Positions 1-10,100 of a stretch of DNA of 29,302 bases are shown piece after piece. The notes under the pieces were generated by a model that saw nothing but the letters and a program-made list of their open reading frames with translations, was not told the origin of the DNA and made no database searches. The stretch's first letter is position 1. Each line of letters begins with the position of its first letter. The position numbers and the translations under genes are program-made. Source of the stretch: Amoebophrya sp. AT5.2 (Eukaryota; Sar; Dinophyceae; Syndiniales; Amoebophryaceae); assembly GCA_005223375.1 (NCBI GenBank), contig RXOD01004087.1:1-29302 (forward strand), written 5' to 3'.

Positions 1-122
1 ATTCGTTTTCGATCTCCGCAGGGAGATTGTGGCTCCACGGAGGTGGGCCCCGTCTTGAGCCAAAATGGCTACGGTTTTCGATCCCGCATGGGATTGTGGC
101 TCCACAGAGGTGGGCCCCGTCT
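1..122 (-). repeat. Tandem 69-bp SL-RNA-tail repeat, two copies
   Basis: Two head-to-tail copies with a 69-bp period. Copy A is 5-53 plus the SL exon at 54-75; copy B is about 74-122. Both contain the GTTTTCGATC block (plus strand), hairpin 2, the GATTGTGGCTCCAC block and GGTGGGCCCCGTCTT. Copy B keeps the tail and both hairpins but has unrelated sequence where the SL exon should be. Hairpin 2 is six pairs in A (ATCTCC/GGAGAT) and five in B (ATCCC/GGGAT, 94-81): the bases of one pair are removed on both arms together, which supports conserved RNA structure. The left edge cuts the array, so the copy number is unknown. Confidence 0.8.
5..75 (-). ncRNA. Spliced-leader RNA-like unit (DinoSL exon plus hairpin tail)
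   Basis: Read on the minus strand, 75 to 54 matches the 22-nt dinoflagellate spliced-leader consensus throughout (starts ACCGTAGCC, ends GGCTCAAG), including the internal ATTTTGG that serves as the Sm site within the exon. Bases 53 to 9 then fold into two hairpins. Hairpin 1 has GGC-CCAC (49-43) pairing with GTGG-A-GCC (38-31), one bulged A and loop CTCC. Hairpin 2 has ATCTCC (27-22) pairing with GGAGAT (17-12), loop CTGC. Total length of about 70 nt is near the 50-60 nt reported for dinoflagellate SL RNAs. In trans-splicing the SL exon is added to the 5' end of nuclear mRNAs. Odd point: the exon is followed by AC rather than the GT donor expected of an SL RNA, so this may be a non-canonical donor or a non-functional copy. 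The SL match is certain; activity is not. Confidence 0.65.
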
Positions 123-591
123 TTCCGCCGTTTCTTTGCACAAGTATGCGGAGGTGGAACAAGCACAGACACAGGAGCTGTTGAGTCCCCGCTGGCGGAA
201 GGACTGAAACACTGAAGCCGCAAAATTGCTTCTGCCCAAGATTTTTCATCTTTTTACTTCTCTTCTGCACTAAGCTTTTCATCTCATGAAAAAAATAGTC
301 GCGAGTCGACATTCGTGCGTAACATGTTTTACTACAACCAACAACGAAAGCACATGCGTCGGCACTCCTGCTTCGACCCATCACTCTAGCGAATGAAAGG
401 GGGTCGACGTGGTCGCATACGGTCTACCTTCGCTTGCGATGACGTGCGACGCGGGAGGAGCTGTCGCTGTGCAGCTGCTACTGTGCATCTTCAGTCGCAT
501 CTGATCTCCGTCCTCAGATTTCGATCTTCAGACGATTTTCATCTTCCCACACCCACATTCATGCATATGGGTTTGGGTACTACTAGCTTCT
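123..591. other. Intergenic, no gene recognised
   Basis: About 470 bp between the SL-like repeat and the stop codon of the MYG1 gene. It should hold the MYG1 3' untranslated region. Short open frames on both strands show no recognisable protein, and I see no tRNA-like or snRNA-like element. Confidence 0.5.
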
Positions 592-2102
592 TCAATCCGC
601 GAACTCCACCGCAAGTCTGGCCATCTCTTTTGCCCCTTCCAGCGTTTGGTTGCCCCCGATAAATCCGCTCGCATGGCAGAACACAGCACCGGGGACGCCG
701 CACACCTTCGACAATTCGGCGTCCCGTACCCCCCGCCACGGCTTCGGCAGCGGCTTCCGGTTCTCGAAACTTCCCTTCATTTTCGGAACCGCCTGAATGC
801 GGAAGCTTCCGCTCCGCGAGTCTGGAAAGATGCAGTACAGAATCTTCTTCTCCTCCGGCACATGGAGCTCCTTCTCGATGTCGGACAAATGCTCCTGCCA
901 CGGGCAACACCGCGGCAGAATCATGATGCGGCCCATGGAGGAGATGGCGGTGGCCTTTGGGGACTTGGGAGAGTCAGTCTGCATCCTACTTGTGTAGAAC
1001 TCGGGGCAGCAAGAAGCGCAAGAGTCCTGCACGATCTTGCGGGCAGGGTACCTGAAAGTGGGGTGTGTAATGAGCGTGGTGCTAAGGCTGGTTCTGACGA
1101 GAACGCAACGGGAACAATGTCAACAATTACAATGGTCCTTCTCGCTAGACGATGTGTGTGTCCGTCGTACTTCTACAACTTTATCCCTAGTAGTAGTACC
1201 ACTCCATCGTGAATCCGTGCACTTGACCCAGGAATTCTTCGAGGCATATCAGCATCGCTTTCTGGAAGCAGGCGTTTTCTTCTTCTGCCGGGATGTTCTC
1301 CTGCAGCCAGCTCGGGTTCAACCTCTTTACTCGGCTCCCCAGACCCGACGTAATTCTGTACTTCAAGTTATCTCCCTGCTCGACGCCATTGTCGATTGCG
1401 TCCACCTCCTCGATCAACCCCCGGTAGATCTTCTCCACGATCTTTTCCAGGTCTTGCGTGGAACCGGACTTCGCGAGTTCGGAGGCGCCGCCGGCCTTCT
1501 TTAGAATGGACTCGAGAATCTGCTTCGCGAAGTGCTTGTACACAAGTCCGGCGGAGGAAAGCTTGGTCGTCGTGTACTCCGGAGCGTACGTGGTGGTGAA
1601 ATCACCCATGTGGTGGTCGTACCTGTATTAATGTCCAATGGGCCGATGCTGTTGCTGGTGGAGCTGGAGGATCGATGATGGTATGAATGTATATGTTCTA
1701 CTTGCGCTTCTAGTATTTTTTCGATCGATGCATCGACGAGAAGTGACTGTGGCATCGATCACGCAGCGGGATGAACAGGAGTAGGCTGCACCTTCTTTGC
1801 TCATGGCTGTAGATTCCGCCGACGTCCACCACTAGTTTTGCCTTCTCGATGATTGCAGGATCTCTTGTTCTCACGATCGGCATGTCGGAGAACTCTGGCA
1901 AGATTTTCAGCATGGCCAGAGCCAGCGCCTCGTCGCAGTGGAAGCCACCGTGGTGCGTGCAGAGAAACGCCGTGTTCGTCGAGTCCGGAAGGTGGTCGAG
2001 TTTGGACACGATCAAAGTGTTGCGAATCGCCGCCGCAACTGGGTCGTCGACTAGAGCGGCCGTGGGCGAGACGGCCTCCTCGCGGGCACGCTTCATCGTC
2101 AT
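592..2102 (-). CDS. MYG1: MYG1-family exonuclease (UPF0160), three exons
   Basis: Exons on the minus strand: 2102-1792, 1622-1200, 1051-592. They join in frame to 1194 nt, 397 residues (human MYG1 is 376). The family is a DHH-type 3'-5' RNA exonuclease acting in nucleus and mitochondria in animals. Visible landmarks are THHGGFHCDEALAL at about 49-62 (family THNGTFHCDEALA), EIVRTRD-like PIVRTRDP near 76-82, VDVGG at 92-96, YDHH at 105-108 formed across the first splice junction, KLSSAGLVY, EEVDAIDNG, CPWQEHL and C-terminal CHASGFIGG. Both introns are GT-AG. The start ATG at 2102 lies about 48 codons before the catalytic motif, leaving room for an organelle-targeting leader, which I cannot confirm. 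Odd points: Asn of the HNG motif is His, and the Gln after YDHH is Met. Family assignment is very secure. Confidence 0.95.
1052..1199 (-). other. MYG1 intron 2 (148 bp)
   Basis: Donor GAGTG|GTACTACTAC and acceptor CTTTCAG|GTACCCTG. Removal joins TG+G into Trp and continues Tyr-Pro-Ala-Arg, matching the human WLPARALV region. GTAC is present at both the donor and the first exon bases after the acceptor, a four-base direct repeat. Confidence 0.9.
1623..1791 (-). other. MYG1 intron 1 (169 bp)
   Basis: Donor AAG|GTGCAG after base 1792 and acceptor ATACAG|GTACGACC before base 1622. Removal joins AG+G into Arg and restores the family motif RYDHH. The downstream exon starts with GT, so AG-GT occurs at both ends of the intron. 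Confidence 0.9.
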
Positions 2103-2892
2103 GGCGTTGCCTTTCGGTATTGGTTTCGCTTTCGAATATAAATACTGAATGGACTTGTTCTACAACAAGGATCAGAATTCGAATTGGAAATTATTTTTTT
2201 ACTGTGTATTTTTAATTGGGTGCGTCGCTCTCAACACGACTACAACAACTTCAACATCAACTACTGCTGATTACCGTACCAAGCAGCTGGAGCGGGATTT
2301 CGATTTCTGATGCATGTTGATGGTTGACATGAATCTGTGATGTCCGTCGTCGACTCAATATTTTTTCTTTATGATGCACCACGTCGCTTACGTAGAATGG
2401 GAGAAGACGAGTATCGGCGGGCATGACTGACTCTCATCTACTCCCAGATCAGTAGCGATCGACTGGTCAACATGATCAGGAACAGGATATTTATCAGACA
2501 CCAGCCTGAAGATGATGATCTTGTTCTCAATCACGGCTTTTGATGATTTTCATTTTGTTGCATTCCGGCGAGATGACGAGGTGGAGGCGCAGCACTGAAT
2601 TGCTTTTGCGTTGTTGAAGATCACTATCAGTATCAATGAGTCGCCCTCCTGTGCGAGGAAACCGATATGGATATTTTTTATTTCCATGATTACAGTGTTC
2701 AGGCGCGACAAGGTCAAAGTCACGCGATGAATTGAGTCCGTACGGGAAGAACACGCGGGGGCGTCACTGAGAATTTGTTTCTGTATTGATTGTATTCTCC
2801 GAAGGAGTTCGCTGAGCTTCTTCTTATTTGTTGTCGTTTACGTGGAAGTGCTCAGGAAGCATGCAATTCCCGGGAAGTGGGCGTCAATGGCC
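2103..2892. other. Intergenic, no gene recognised
   Basis: About 790 bp between the MYG1 start and the stop of the methyltransferase gene. It should contain the MYG1 5' leader and trans-splice site and the upstream gene's 3' end. It is AT-richer than the coding parts. A 75-codon minus-strand open frame at 2527-2754 has no recognisable features and I leave it out. Confidence 0.5.
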
Positions 2893-4278
2893 TCAAACTT
2901 TCCACAGAACGATGTTCTTGCCCTCTAAGCCAGGTAGAACATCCCTTCGTATACGTGGGTCTTTCGCTTGAAGGTAGTCGAGGAGGTCGTAGTAGCTCGT
3001 CACCTGACGCATTGCGATTTTTCTTCTTGGAAACTCTTTCGCGTACACGCAGCACGGCACGACGAAAAAGGGTATGTCGAAACGCAGCGCCAGGTCCACA
3101 GAAGCCTCCGCTGCCTGATCCGGATGCATCGCCACAAGAAGGTCCGCGGATTTGAGGCGCATACGAAAATCGTCGAGGACCGCGCGCCGCGGCCCTCCCG
3201 AGTTCGCTGTCGCTGAACTCCTTGCGTCTTCTAGTTCTACTTCGTTTCCATTATTTTCACTGCAAACTAATTTTTTTGCAACGCACTCAGGCGGCTGACC
3301 TGGGCCGTCTAGTTGAGGGTCGACGTCGTCGGGACCACGAGTCTCCGCAGCGGCTTCGTGCGCGCGATCATGCCTTTTCCAATCCCAAGCGTCTGACAGT
3401 CTCAGGTTTTCTCGCCAACAACGCTCGGCCTCCGCGTGGGACAAGGTCAGGAGCGCGCTTTTTCTGCTCATGCTGCTCGCCTCATTGATGATTCCGTGCT
3501 CCTGCCTCTGGCTAGCTGCGCTACATGGAGAGCATACTACCAGATCTTCAACTTCGTCATCTCCATCACTCGGGGGCGCTTCATCGCTGTCGGCTTCAGA
3601 GGTTCCTCTTCCCGGTCTCGTCGATGCTGACGCAGTGTCCTCGTCCGGGAAAAGCGCTTTCTCCTCGTCGATCTCCGCAAACAACTCCGGCCGAAGAAGG
3701 CAGCGCAAGTGAGATCTTTCGAGCCTTGCGGCCACAGAGAGGGAATTGATGTGGCTGGAGTTTTCGACTGCCACCCCCTCTGGCCGCGACAACGTACCCG
3801 ACACCGCATGGGCGAGTTCTTGTTTCTCTCGGCAGTCCCACTCCCATTCGCTGCGACCGTAAAATCCCATACCAATCCGGCGCCAGCACTTGCGCAAATC
3901 CAGCGGCCGCGGATCCACGATAAGCACGTCGTCGACGAAGTGTGACAGCAGCAGCAGCTCGAACGCTAGTTCGCCCTTGCCACCAGCCACGTCAATGGCA
4001 CGCAAGGACGGCGGCTGTCGACCTTCCGAAAGAAGAACCTTCGACAAAAACACTTCGTGTATGAAGCGCCGCAGGACTGCGTTCTTCCCAGCATTCCGAG
4101 TCACCAACCGGCCACAAGGACGCCGCGCTCTCAGAGCTTCGACCGCCACTCCGCGTCCATCTTCGTGGCGAAACCTGCAGCTCTGACCGTATTTGCAGAC
4201 ACTTTTGGAGGCAAAATGCTTGCAGAGTGGTGCCAATTCGTTCGCGTCCGCACCGCATGGCCTGGCCGAGTTCAACAT
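2893..4278 (-). CDS. CCCH zinc finger plus SAM methyltransferase-like protein
   Basis: 461 residues from the ATG at 4278. The open frame runs further upstream to a TTG at 4419, but that stretch has no ATG and is low-complexity, so I use 4278. A CCCH zinc finger is at 19-38 (C19-x8-C28-x5-C34-x3-H38), a type that usually binds RNA. A Rossmann methyltransferase-like part follows: motif I AIDVAGGKGE at about 94-103, then VLIVDPRPL as the acidic strand end. A long low-complexity acidic region fills the middle. The C-terminal block has LLVAMHPDQAAE, FFVVPCCVYAKEFPRR (about 404-419) and DPRIRRDVLP. This end resembles an uncharacterised algal and fungal methyltransferase-like family with a VPCC motif. 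The substrate is unknown; a role on RNA is inferred from the zinc finger. It is a single exon. Confidence 0.75.
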   Translation of the reverse strand: MLNSARPCGADANELAPLCKHFASKSVCKYGQSCRFRHEDGRGVAVEALRARRPCGRLVTRNAGKNAVLRRFIHEVFLSKVLLSEGRQPPSLRAIDVAGGKGELAFELLLLSHFVDDVLIVDPRPLDLRKCWRRIGMGFYGRSEWEWDCREKQELAHAVSGTLSRPEGVAVENSSHINSLSVAARLERSHLRCLLRPELFAEIDEEKALFPDEDTASASTRPGRGTSEADSDEAPPSDGDDEVEDLVVCSPCSAASQRQEHGIINEASSMSRKSALLTLSHAEAERCWRENLRLSDAWDWKRHDRAHEAAAETRGPDDVDPQLDGPGQPPECVAKKLVCSENNGNEVELEDARSSATANSGGPRRAVLDDFRMRLKSADLLVAMHPDQAAEASVDLALRFDIPFFVVPCCVYAKEFPRRKIAMRQVTSYYDLLDYLQAKDPRIRRDVLPGLEGKNIVLWKV

Positions 4279-5263
4279 CGTGGGAAAGAAAAGACTAAGA
4301 GCAGCGCAGCCCGCGCCCGCCCCACACCAGGACACGCAGGACACGACAATTTGACCAGCTGCTCCGACAACCACTCGACCACCAACAACAACTCGTCCCT
4401 TTTTCTCTGCTCCTATCAAGAACGAAATTGTGGTAATTCATTGTTGAAAAATTTCATTTAAGTAATTGTAGCATTCCAAGCACGAGACCGAGAGAAGGAG
4501 AACGACGTGCCGCATCCGGTGAAGGCGTGAACCGCCACCGCGACACGTGAACGCCAGAGCGAAGCCGTGATATTTTGGATCGCCGCAAGCGCAAGCGCAA
4601 CATTCTGTATCGCTTTCCGTTTCCGAACTTAAGAACCAACCACTCCATCTCCCAAGAAAGGTATATTTTCATTACAGTTCATTCGCGTACTGCACCTCGT
4701 GTTCCCGATATCTGCGCAAAGAATCAAAATTTTTTGAAGAGAAATAGAAGTTCGTCTTCGTTTAGAATGTTCGGCTGCCGTCTTTATTCTGGTAAAATGC
4801 ATTGGCCTTGTTACAAGATTCAAAACTAATGCTGTCTCTGTCTCATGATCCATCTCTGGTTTCTGGCCGTATGATAGAGGCTCAGATCGATAAAATTAGG
4901 TAGAAGTAGCTGTCGTGTTATTTAAAAAAAAGTGTGTCGTCTCGTGGGCGTCCTGGCGCACACGACTCTATAGAAAACAAATCAAGATCAACAGCTACCC
5001 TTGAACAAGCTAAAGCTAAACCACTACCACTTCCCTTCGTGCTAATAATACAACCTCATTACCCGCCCATCATCGGCTCCAAACTCCAACCGGTCGTTAT
5101 GATTTAGATTAGCAGAGGAAGTAGCTGTAAACAACTTGTAATGTACTTTCTTGCAACGACTGCGACATTGCGCGACCAGAGCTGAGTTTGTGCCTGTCGT
5201 TCTGAATAAATCAGGTCGGTGGACTTCACCACCAGGAGGCTAAGTCTGTACATTCTACTTGAA
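4279..5263. other. Intergenic, no gene recognised
   Basis: About 985 bp upstream of the CCCH-methyltransferase. It includes an AT-rich tract near 4915-4935 and C/A-rich sequence near 5010-5090. Minus-strand open frames at 4454-4672 and 4629-4853 have no recognisable motif. No tRNA B-box-like or snRNA-like element was found by eye. Confidence 0.45.
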
Positions 5264-5428
5264 CTACTTCTTGCGCCGACCACGTGCAGCTTGTCGCCCC
5301 TGTTCATCTTTTTGATGGTGTGGCCTGTGTCGCGCTGTGGCTATGCGCATATAACGCTGGTGTTGTTGAGCTTGAGCGAGAAATTTGCTAAGTACTTCTC
5401 CCTTGAAACGAGGATTCCAGCGACCCAT
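5264..5428 (-). CDS. Possible small basic protein (54 aa), unrecognised
   Basis: A 54-residue frame from the ATG at 5428 to a TAG at 5264. It begins MGRWNPRFKGEVLSKF, continues with a Gln/His-rich helix-like stretch (LAQAQQHQRYMR) and ends strongly basic (RQAARGRRKK). The frame is open for about 12 codons before the ATG, so an upstream exon is also possible. It sits on the same strand as its neighbours, 130 bp downstream of the stop at 5559, as expected for a compact array. The composition is protein-like and resembles small ribosomal or RNA-binding proteins, but I recognise no family. Chance cannot be excluded at this length. Confidence 0.3.
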   Translation of the reverse strand: MGRWNPRFKGEVLSKFLAQAQQHQRYMRIATARHRPHHQKDEQGRQAARGRRKK

Positions 5429-5558
5429 AGCTATCACGACTTCTGCGTCCACCTTTACTAGATAGTGGCCACTTCATCTCCACTTCAACTTCATCTCGTG
5501 GTCCGCCTCCGCTATCGCTGTTGTAGGAGCCACTCGACGTCACCCTCACCTCCTCCAT

Positions 5559-7028
5559 CTACTGCACATTGAATGTCGTGCTATTCGCAGCTCGATTCCG
5601 AAAACTAGCCGGAAGATTCCGTCTCCCCACCGTCACCTGCCGCTGCGCAACTGATCCCCGTAGCCGTGGAGGCGCTCCAGCAACTTGAGCTGGAGCGGCG
5701 GACCCTCCTGGTATGCCGCTTCCATTAGCAGCCGCGCCGGGCCGAAGATCGACATCTTGGTCTCCGATCGACGACGGAGGAGCACGGCGATGATCTCTTA
5801 TCTGCAGCTTGCGCAGCAGGTCTACCCGTTGAGCGTACGTCCTGCGTTCCTTTTCTGAGGCTGGATTGTTGGACTTCAACTGCGGGGGCATCCTTCGCTC
5901 ATACTCGTCGTGCGTGAAGGTCCGGTAAAAGGTACGCGTCGACGGCGTCGTGGTGCCGCTCGGAGTCGGAAGGTCTGGCTTTCGCGACGGCCCCGGTTCT
6001 GCTCCTCCTGCTCCAGCTGTGCTCGGGGTCGGCGGGAACATCTTGTTGAAGTCGCGCTTCAGCCCGGCGCGTCCGACTCGTCCGACGCTGCTGGGAAGAT
6101 CGCTCGACGCAGCGGCCGACGAGCCGGACGAGGAATTACCAGAGGAAGCACTGGATCCAGTGGAGGCCGCAGATGTCGAAGGAGATGTTGGTGATAAGGA
6201 TGAACGAACAACCGGAGTACTAGCAATCTCGGGCGCTGTGAGGAGTTCGAGCTGCATTCCGAATCCCGGGTCTTCAAACGCCCGCGCCAGAACGTACTCA
6301 AGTTTCTGGATGCCCGTGAGCCTCCCCCGATAGATGTTCACTAGTTTGGTGCGCGTCGCCTCGTACGGATCTAAGTGGTGGATTCGTTGTGCTACCACTT
6401 CATCGTCCGAGAGGTAGGAGGTGGTGGTTGTCGCATTCAGAAGCACCTTGTACAGCTCTTTCTCCACCGCGGAAATCTTGTTCACGAGCTCCGACAGAAA
6501 TACCCACCGCAGGGACCCACTTTTCCCGTTGCTCGCCGCATCACCATCGTGTTCCGTATCTTCAATCTCCACCACAGCGTCTTGGTCCCAAAAAACGGTC
6601 AGCGAGCCATTGTCGTTGATGACCGGAAAATCGGAGTCGTCCTCGTGGTATTCCTGGAAGGTTTTCCGAAGTTGCAGTTTTTCTTTGATGTGGGCGTCCA
6701 ACTGCTCTGAGACGGCCTTATTCAGCGAAAAGTAGGATATCTCCTGGCACGGAGGCCGCGGCTGAAGCAGGGCCTGCTGCTGGTGCTGCTGTCTCTGTTG
6801 CCTCCAGGGGGCCTCTGCATAGACAGCAACGGGCGGCCACGAGGACGATGTTGCCGACGTGGACGAGCCGGGGGCCGTCAAGTGGCGGCGCGTTGCCGGT
6901 TGTTCGGGGGATGATGCGCTTGTCGGAGCGGCGCTCTTCAGATTCGGAGAAGTGCAGCAAGCCAAACCGGAAACGGACAGCATCTTTCGCCGACACGTAA
7001 CGCACTCGGGCCGCCGCTTCCAAACCAT
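5559..7028 (-). CDS. Hypothetical protein, 489 aa
   Basis: The frame is open from 7070, but 7085-7055 reads as a classic 3' splice site (T-rich tract ending TTTTTAACAG), so the ATG at 7070 would be removed. I place the start at the next in-frame ATG, 7028, giving 489 residues. The N-terminus has a Cys cluster (CVTC at about 9-12, CC at 24-25). A Gln-rich run (QQRQQHQQQ) is at about 77-85. A probably folded region spans about 95-265, with charged helical sequence (SEQLDAHIKEKLQLRKTF, KLVNIYRGRLTGIQKLEYVLARAFEDPGFGM). Ser/Thr/Pro/Gly-rich disorder then runs to a basic C-terminus. I do not recognise a family or function. It lies only about 95 bp downstream of the next gene's stop. Confidence 0.6.
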   Translation of the reverse strand: MVWKRRPECVTCRRKMLSVSGLACCTSPNLKSAAPTSASSPEQPATRRHLTAPGSSTSATSSSWPPVAVYAEAPWRQQRQQHQQQALLQPRPPCQEISYFSLNKAVSEQLDAHIKEKLQLRKTFQEYHEDDSDFPVINDNGSLTVFWDQDAVVEIEDTEHDGDAASNGKSGSLRWVFLSELVNKISAVEKELYKVLLNATTTTSYLSDDEVVAQRIHHLDPYEATRTKLVNIYRGRLTGIQKLEYVLARAFEDPGFGMQLELLTAPEIASTPVVRSSLSPTSPSTSAASTGSSASSGNSSSGSSAAASSDLPSSVGRVGRAGLKRDFNKMFPPTPSTAGAGGAEPGPSRKPDLPTPSGTTTPSTRTFYRTFTHDEYERRMPPQLKSNNPASEKERRTYAQRVDLLRKLQIRDHRRAPPSSIGDQDVDLRPGAAANGSGIPGGSAAPAQVAGAPPRLRGSVAQRQVTVGRRNLPASFRNRAANSTTFNVQ

Positions 7029-7054
7029 TTCCGGGCAGTCCGAAGCGCGATAAT

Positions 7055-7085
7055 CTGTTAAAAAGATCATGAGCAGAAAAATTGA
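7055..7085 (-). promoter_or_regulatory. 3' splice site, probably SL trans-splice acceptor
   Basis: The minus strand reads a pyrimidine-rich tract followed by TTTTTAACAG, ending at 7055, 27 bases before the ATG at 7028. The upstream gene's stop is at 7122-7124. No coding exon is available immediately upstream to act as a cis donor, so this is more likely the acceptor for spliced-leader addition than the end of an ordinary intron. That reading is inference from spacing. Confidence 0.5.
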
Positions 7086-7121
7086 TTCGTCGATAGCGAC
7101 GAAATTGCAATTTCATCGTCT

Positions 7122-10100
7122 TCATTCTTGCACGGTGTCGCACCTCTCACGTTCACGAGCCAGTGAGTCATGACGAAGTTGTAATGCTGGTGAAGCGCTT
7201 GCGCATGCTGCATCTGCATGTGCATTACTGTCCGTCCTCGCACGAGAACGGCGTAAATCTAAAAACAAAACCAAACTACCGCAACTACCAAAAACAGAAG
7301 CTAATATACGATCTCGTTTTAAAATTTTCATCGAACAACAACGATCAAGAAGTTCTTGATTGCTTAAGCTAGAAGTACAGCTCTCGATGTCATCTAGTCC
7401 TCTGGCTGGGTGCGCCTTGAAGACGCACGGACAGTAGACCGCATTGCACCGCACCCCATTTTGCCCCTCCGCCGGAACCAGCATCGTCGTTTTCGTTTCA
7501 ATTTTGACAGAGAAGGCGTCTTCTTTCGGCTTCGCCGACGATGTGCTGCGGTAGCGGTTGCCCTGAAAGCTGCTGATATTATCATGCACGAGGCGGATGT
7601 GGAAGCGCCGCGCTTGCATGTCTTCCATACAAATTGTGCACGAGGCTGGGGTTGCGGAGGACTTCGAGGACATCAAGACGCCTGCTTTTTCTTCCTGCGT
7701 CCAGCACGTCCGGCGGTCGGCGACGGCGTCACAACAAAAACTCTGAGATCCACCTTCTTCGATTTTGCGTTTTTTCCATTTCTGGCCAGGGTGCTGCTCC
7801 TCCACCTCAACCTCTCGTCCAACTCCGGGTGATGGTATCATACAAGAGCTGCAACCACACCCGCGGCAGCCGCTGGATCCGATCGTTGAGTTCACCAGTG
7901 TGTGCAACAAGTCCTTTGTTTCGTCGTAGTCTTTGGTCCATTTTTCCCCGACGAAGTCGTTCCCCAACCACTTTTCTAGCCGCTCAGGAAGCTTAGACCA
8001 ACCCGCTGCGCTTTGCGGAGCAGGCGTTGAAAAGTTGCTGCTCCTTGTTCTGTTCGGACCTCCCGTCTGCGGCGCGGGTGGCCTGGTGCTGCCCAGAGCG
8101 TGCTGTCGCGGGAGCGGTGGCAAGGGAAGAACTCTCGCTGAGGACGAGGGCGATCCTCCGAAGATTGCAGAAAGCGACGGCGGCAACGGCGGCAACGTCA
8201 GGGGACGCGGTGCTTCAGCGGCAACCTCCGCTGCTGCTTGTGTAAGCGTACCCCTACCTCCGGTACCGGTAGCCCTCCCCCCTCCAGTTTCAGCCGAAAC
8301 AACTACGGAACGATCATGGATGAGGTAGTCTGTGGAGGACGGAAGATGCCCGCTTTGTAAGCCAGTCTGTGAGCCAGCCGGTCGCGCCGGTCCTGGTTCT
8401 TCCGGCGCCCGCTCCCTTAGCATACGCATCAACGACACAAAATTCCATCGCTCGTCTGCATCAGCGTCTCCCGCATAAGCGCTTCCTGCAGTCGTGCTGT
8501 CGGTGTCGCCCGAAGCAGAACCCGAAGTTGAACGGCGGGGCTCCTCCTCGGACGTAGCTCGTACTTCGTCTCCCGGCGTCCTGGGTTCATCTTCATGTTC
8601 ATCAGGTACGGGTTCAGGCACTACTTCACTAGTAGGCCGCAGCGTCGTCGGACGACTCGGAGTCGGAGTTGGCATTAGCACAGCAGTCGGCATTTCGGGA
8701 GCTTCAGACAGGGTTCGGCGCAAATGACGTCGACGTCTGGCAGGGGCCTGCGGCGTAGGCGGGGCGCCAGCACGGCTGCGATTTGCGGGCTGGGGAGTCG
8801 TCGGAGCGACGGCTGCCTGCTGCTGCGCATCATCTTGCAGCTGCTCCTGCGGTAGCTGGACCGCTTGCATCAGCTGCGTGGACGGCAACATCGGTTCGGC
8901 AAGATCGCCGATGGGGTCGAGAAGACTCTCCCCACCTGCCGACGGAGTCGGAGGCAGCGACGCGGGAGAGGTTGGGGTTGCTGCGGGAGGCAGCCACAAC
9001 TCGTCTCCACCGGCGAAGTGCTCATGAGCGCGAAGGTACCACGCGAGTCCGGCACGGTTTAGCTCCAGGTCAGCGTCTGTGGCTGTTCTTGGTGTCTGGG
9101 GACCACCCGGACCCGGGCGGATCGAAGGCGCGGCCACAACTGCAGAAGGAGAGTTGCTGGCATCACTATCTTCATCGTGCGGTCGTGGAACTGGTGTGGC
9201 CCACGATGTCGGGAGCGGGACGCCCACATCAGCGCGCGGGCGAACGGCGTCGCCGAGCCGCCGGATCCTTCGATGTGGCGGTGGCGCGGGACTGCGGCTG
9301 CGCTGGTCTCGCCTCCGCGGCCGCTCTGCTGGTGCTTCCTCGGCTGCGTAGAAGTTGTCGTGGTACCACGCGGCATTCAAGTCGAAGTCGTGTCGTGGCG
9401 AGGACGGAGACCGCTGGGGACGCGGCCCACGACCACGACTGCTGCCGGGCCGGGTTGCAGACCGTGAGCGCGACCTCCAACCACGCCGTGGAGACCGGAC
9501 CATCATGCGGACCGACCTAGTACGGGGAAGAGCCGGAGCTCTGGTGACGCCCGTGACGTGAGGACCCGGAGGAGGGGGGCCTGCACCAGCACTTGCACTG
9601 GACGCAGTTGTAATTGTAGTTCGGTGACTAGGACCACGAGGACGCTCTCGCGCCGGCGGTGGAGGTGTGGCCACGACTGATCGTTCTCGTTCTCGCGTTG
9701 ATGCAGCAGCTCGTTCTCGCCTTGATGCAGCAGCAGTCGAAGACCCGAACGTTACCGCCTGCTGCTCAGGAAACGCGCGCACCACAGCAGATTGTTCTGT
9801 AAGGAGCGAAGGATAATCAGAATCACCATTCGGCTGAGGGTGAGGAGGAGGACCCTGACTAGAATTTGGAGCTGTTGTACTTCCACCAACAGCAATTTGC
9901 GTTTGAGTTTGGGTTTGCCACAGGGACCCTCCCGGGTCCGCCACATCAGCGTCCGGAAAAACAAACGGGCTCTGGCTCGTCGTGCGCGTGTTTGATGAGC
10001 CAATTTGTACGGCAGCAGGGGGCATCCGCTCAACCACGTCTCGGATCACATACGCCGGCGCGGAGGCTGCAGACGATGACGAAGCACCACTGGTGGCAGC

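Noticed and set aside
4279..4419. N-terminal extension of the CCCH-methyltransferase frame to 4419
   Set aside because: The first codon there is TTG, not ATG, and the added residues are low-complexity; the ATG at 4278 is the first proper start.
7420..7660. RING finger in the C-terminus of the 1248-aa protein (CTIC ... CNAVYCPC)
   Set aside because: The C-x-H-x2-C-x2-C core is missing and the spacing of the second Cys group does not fit.
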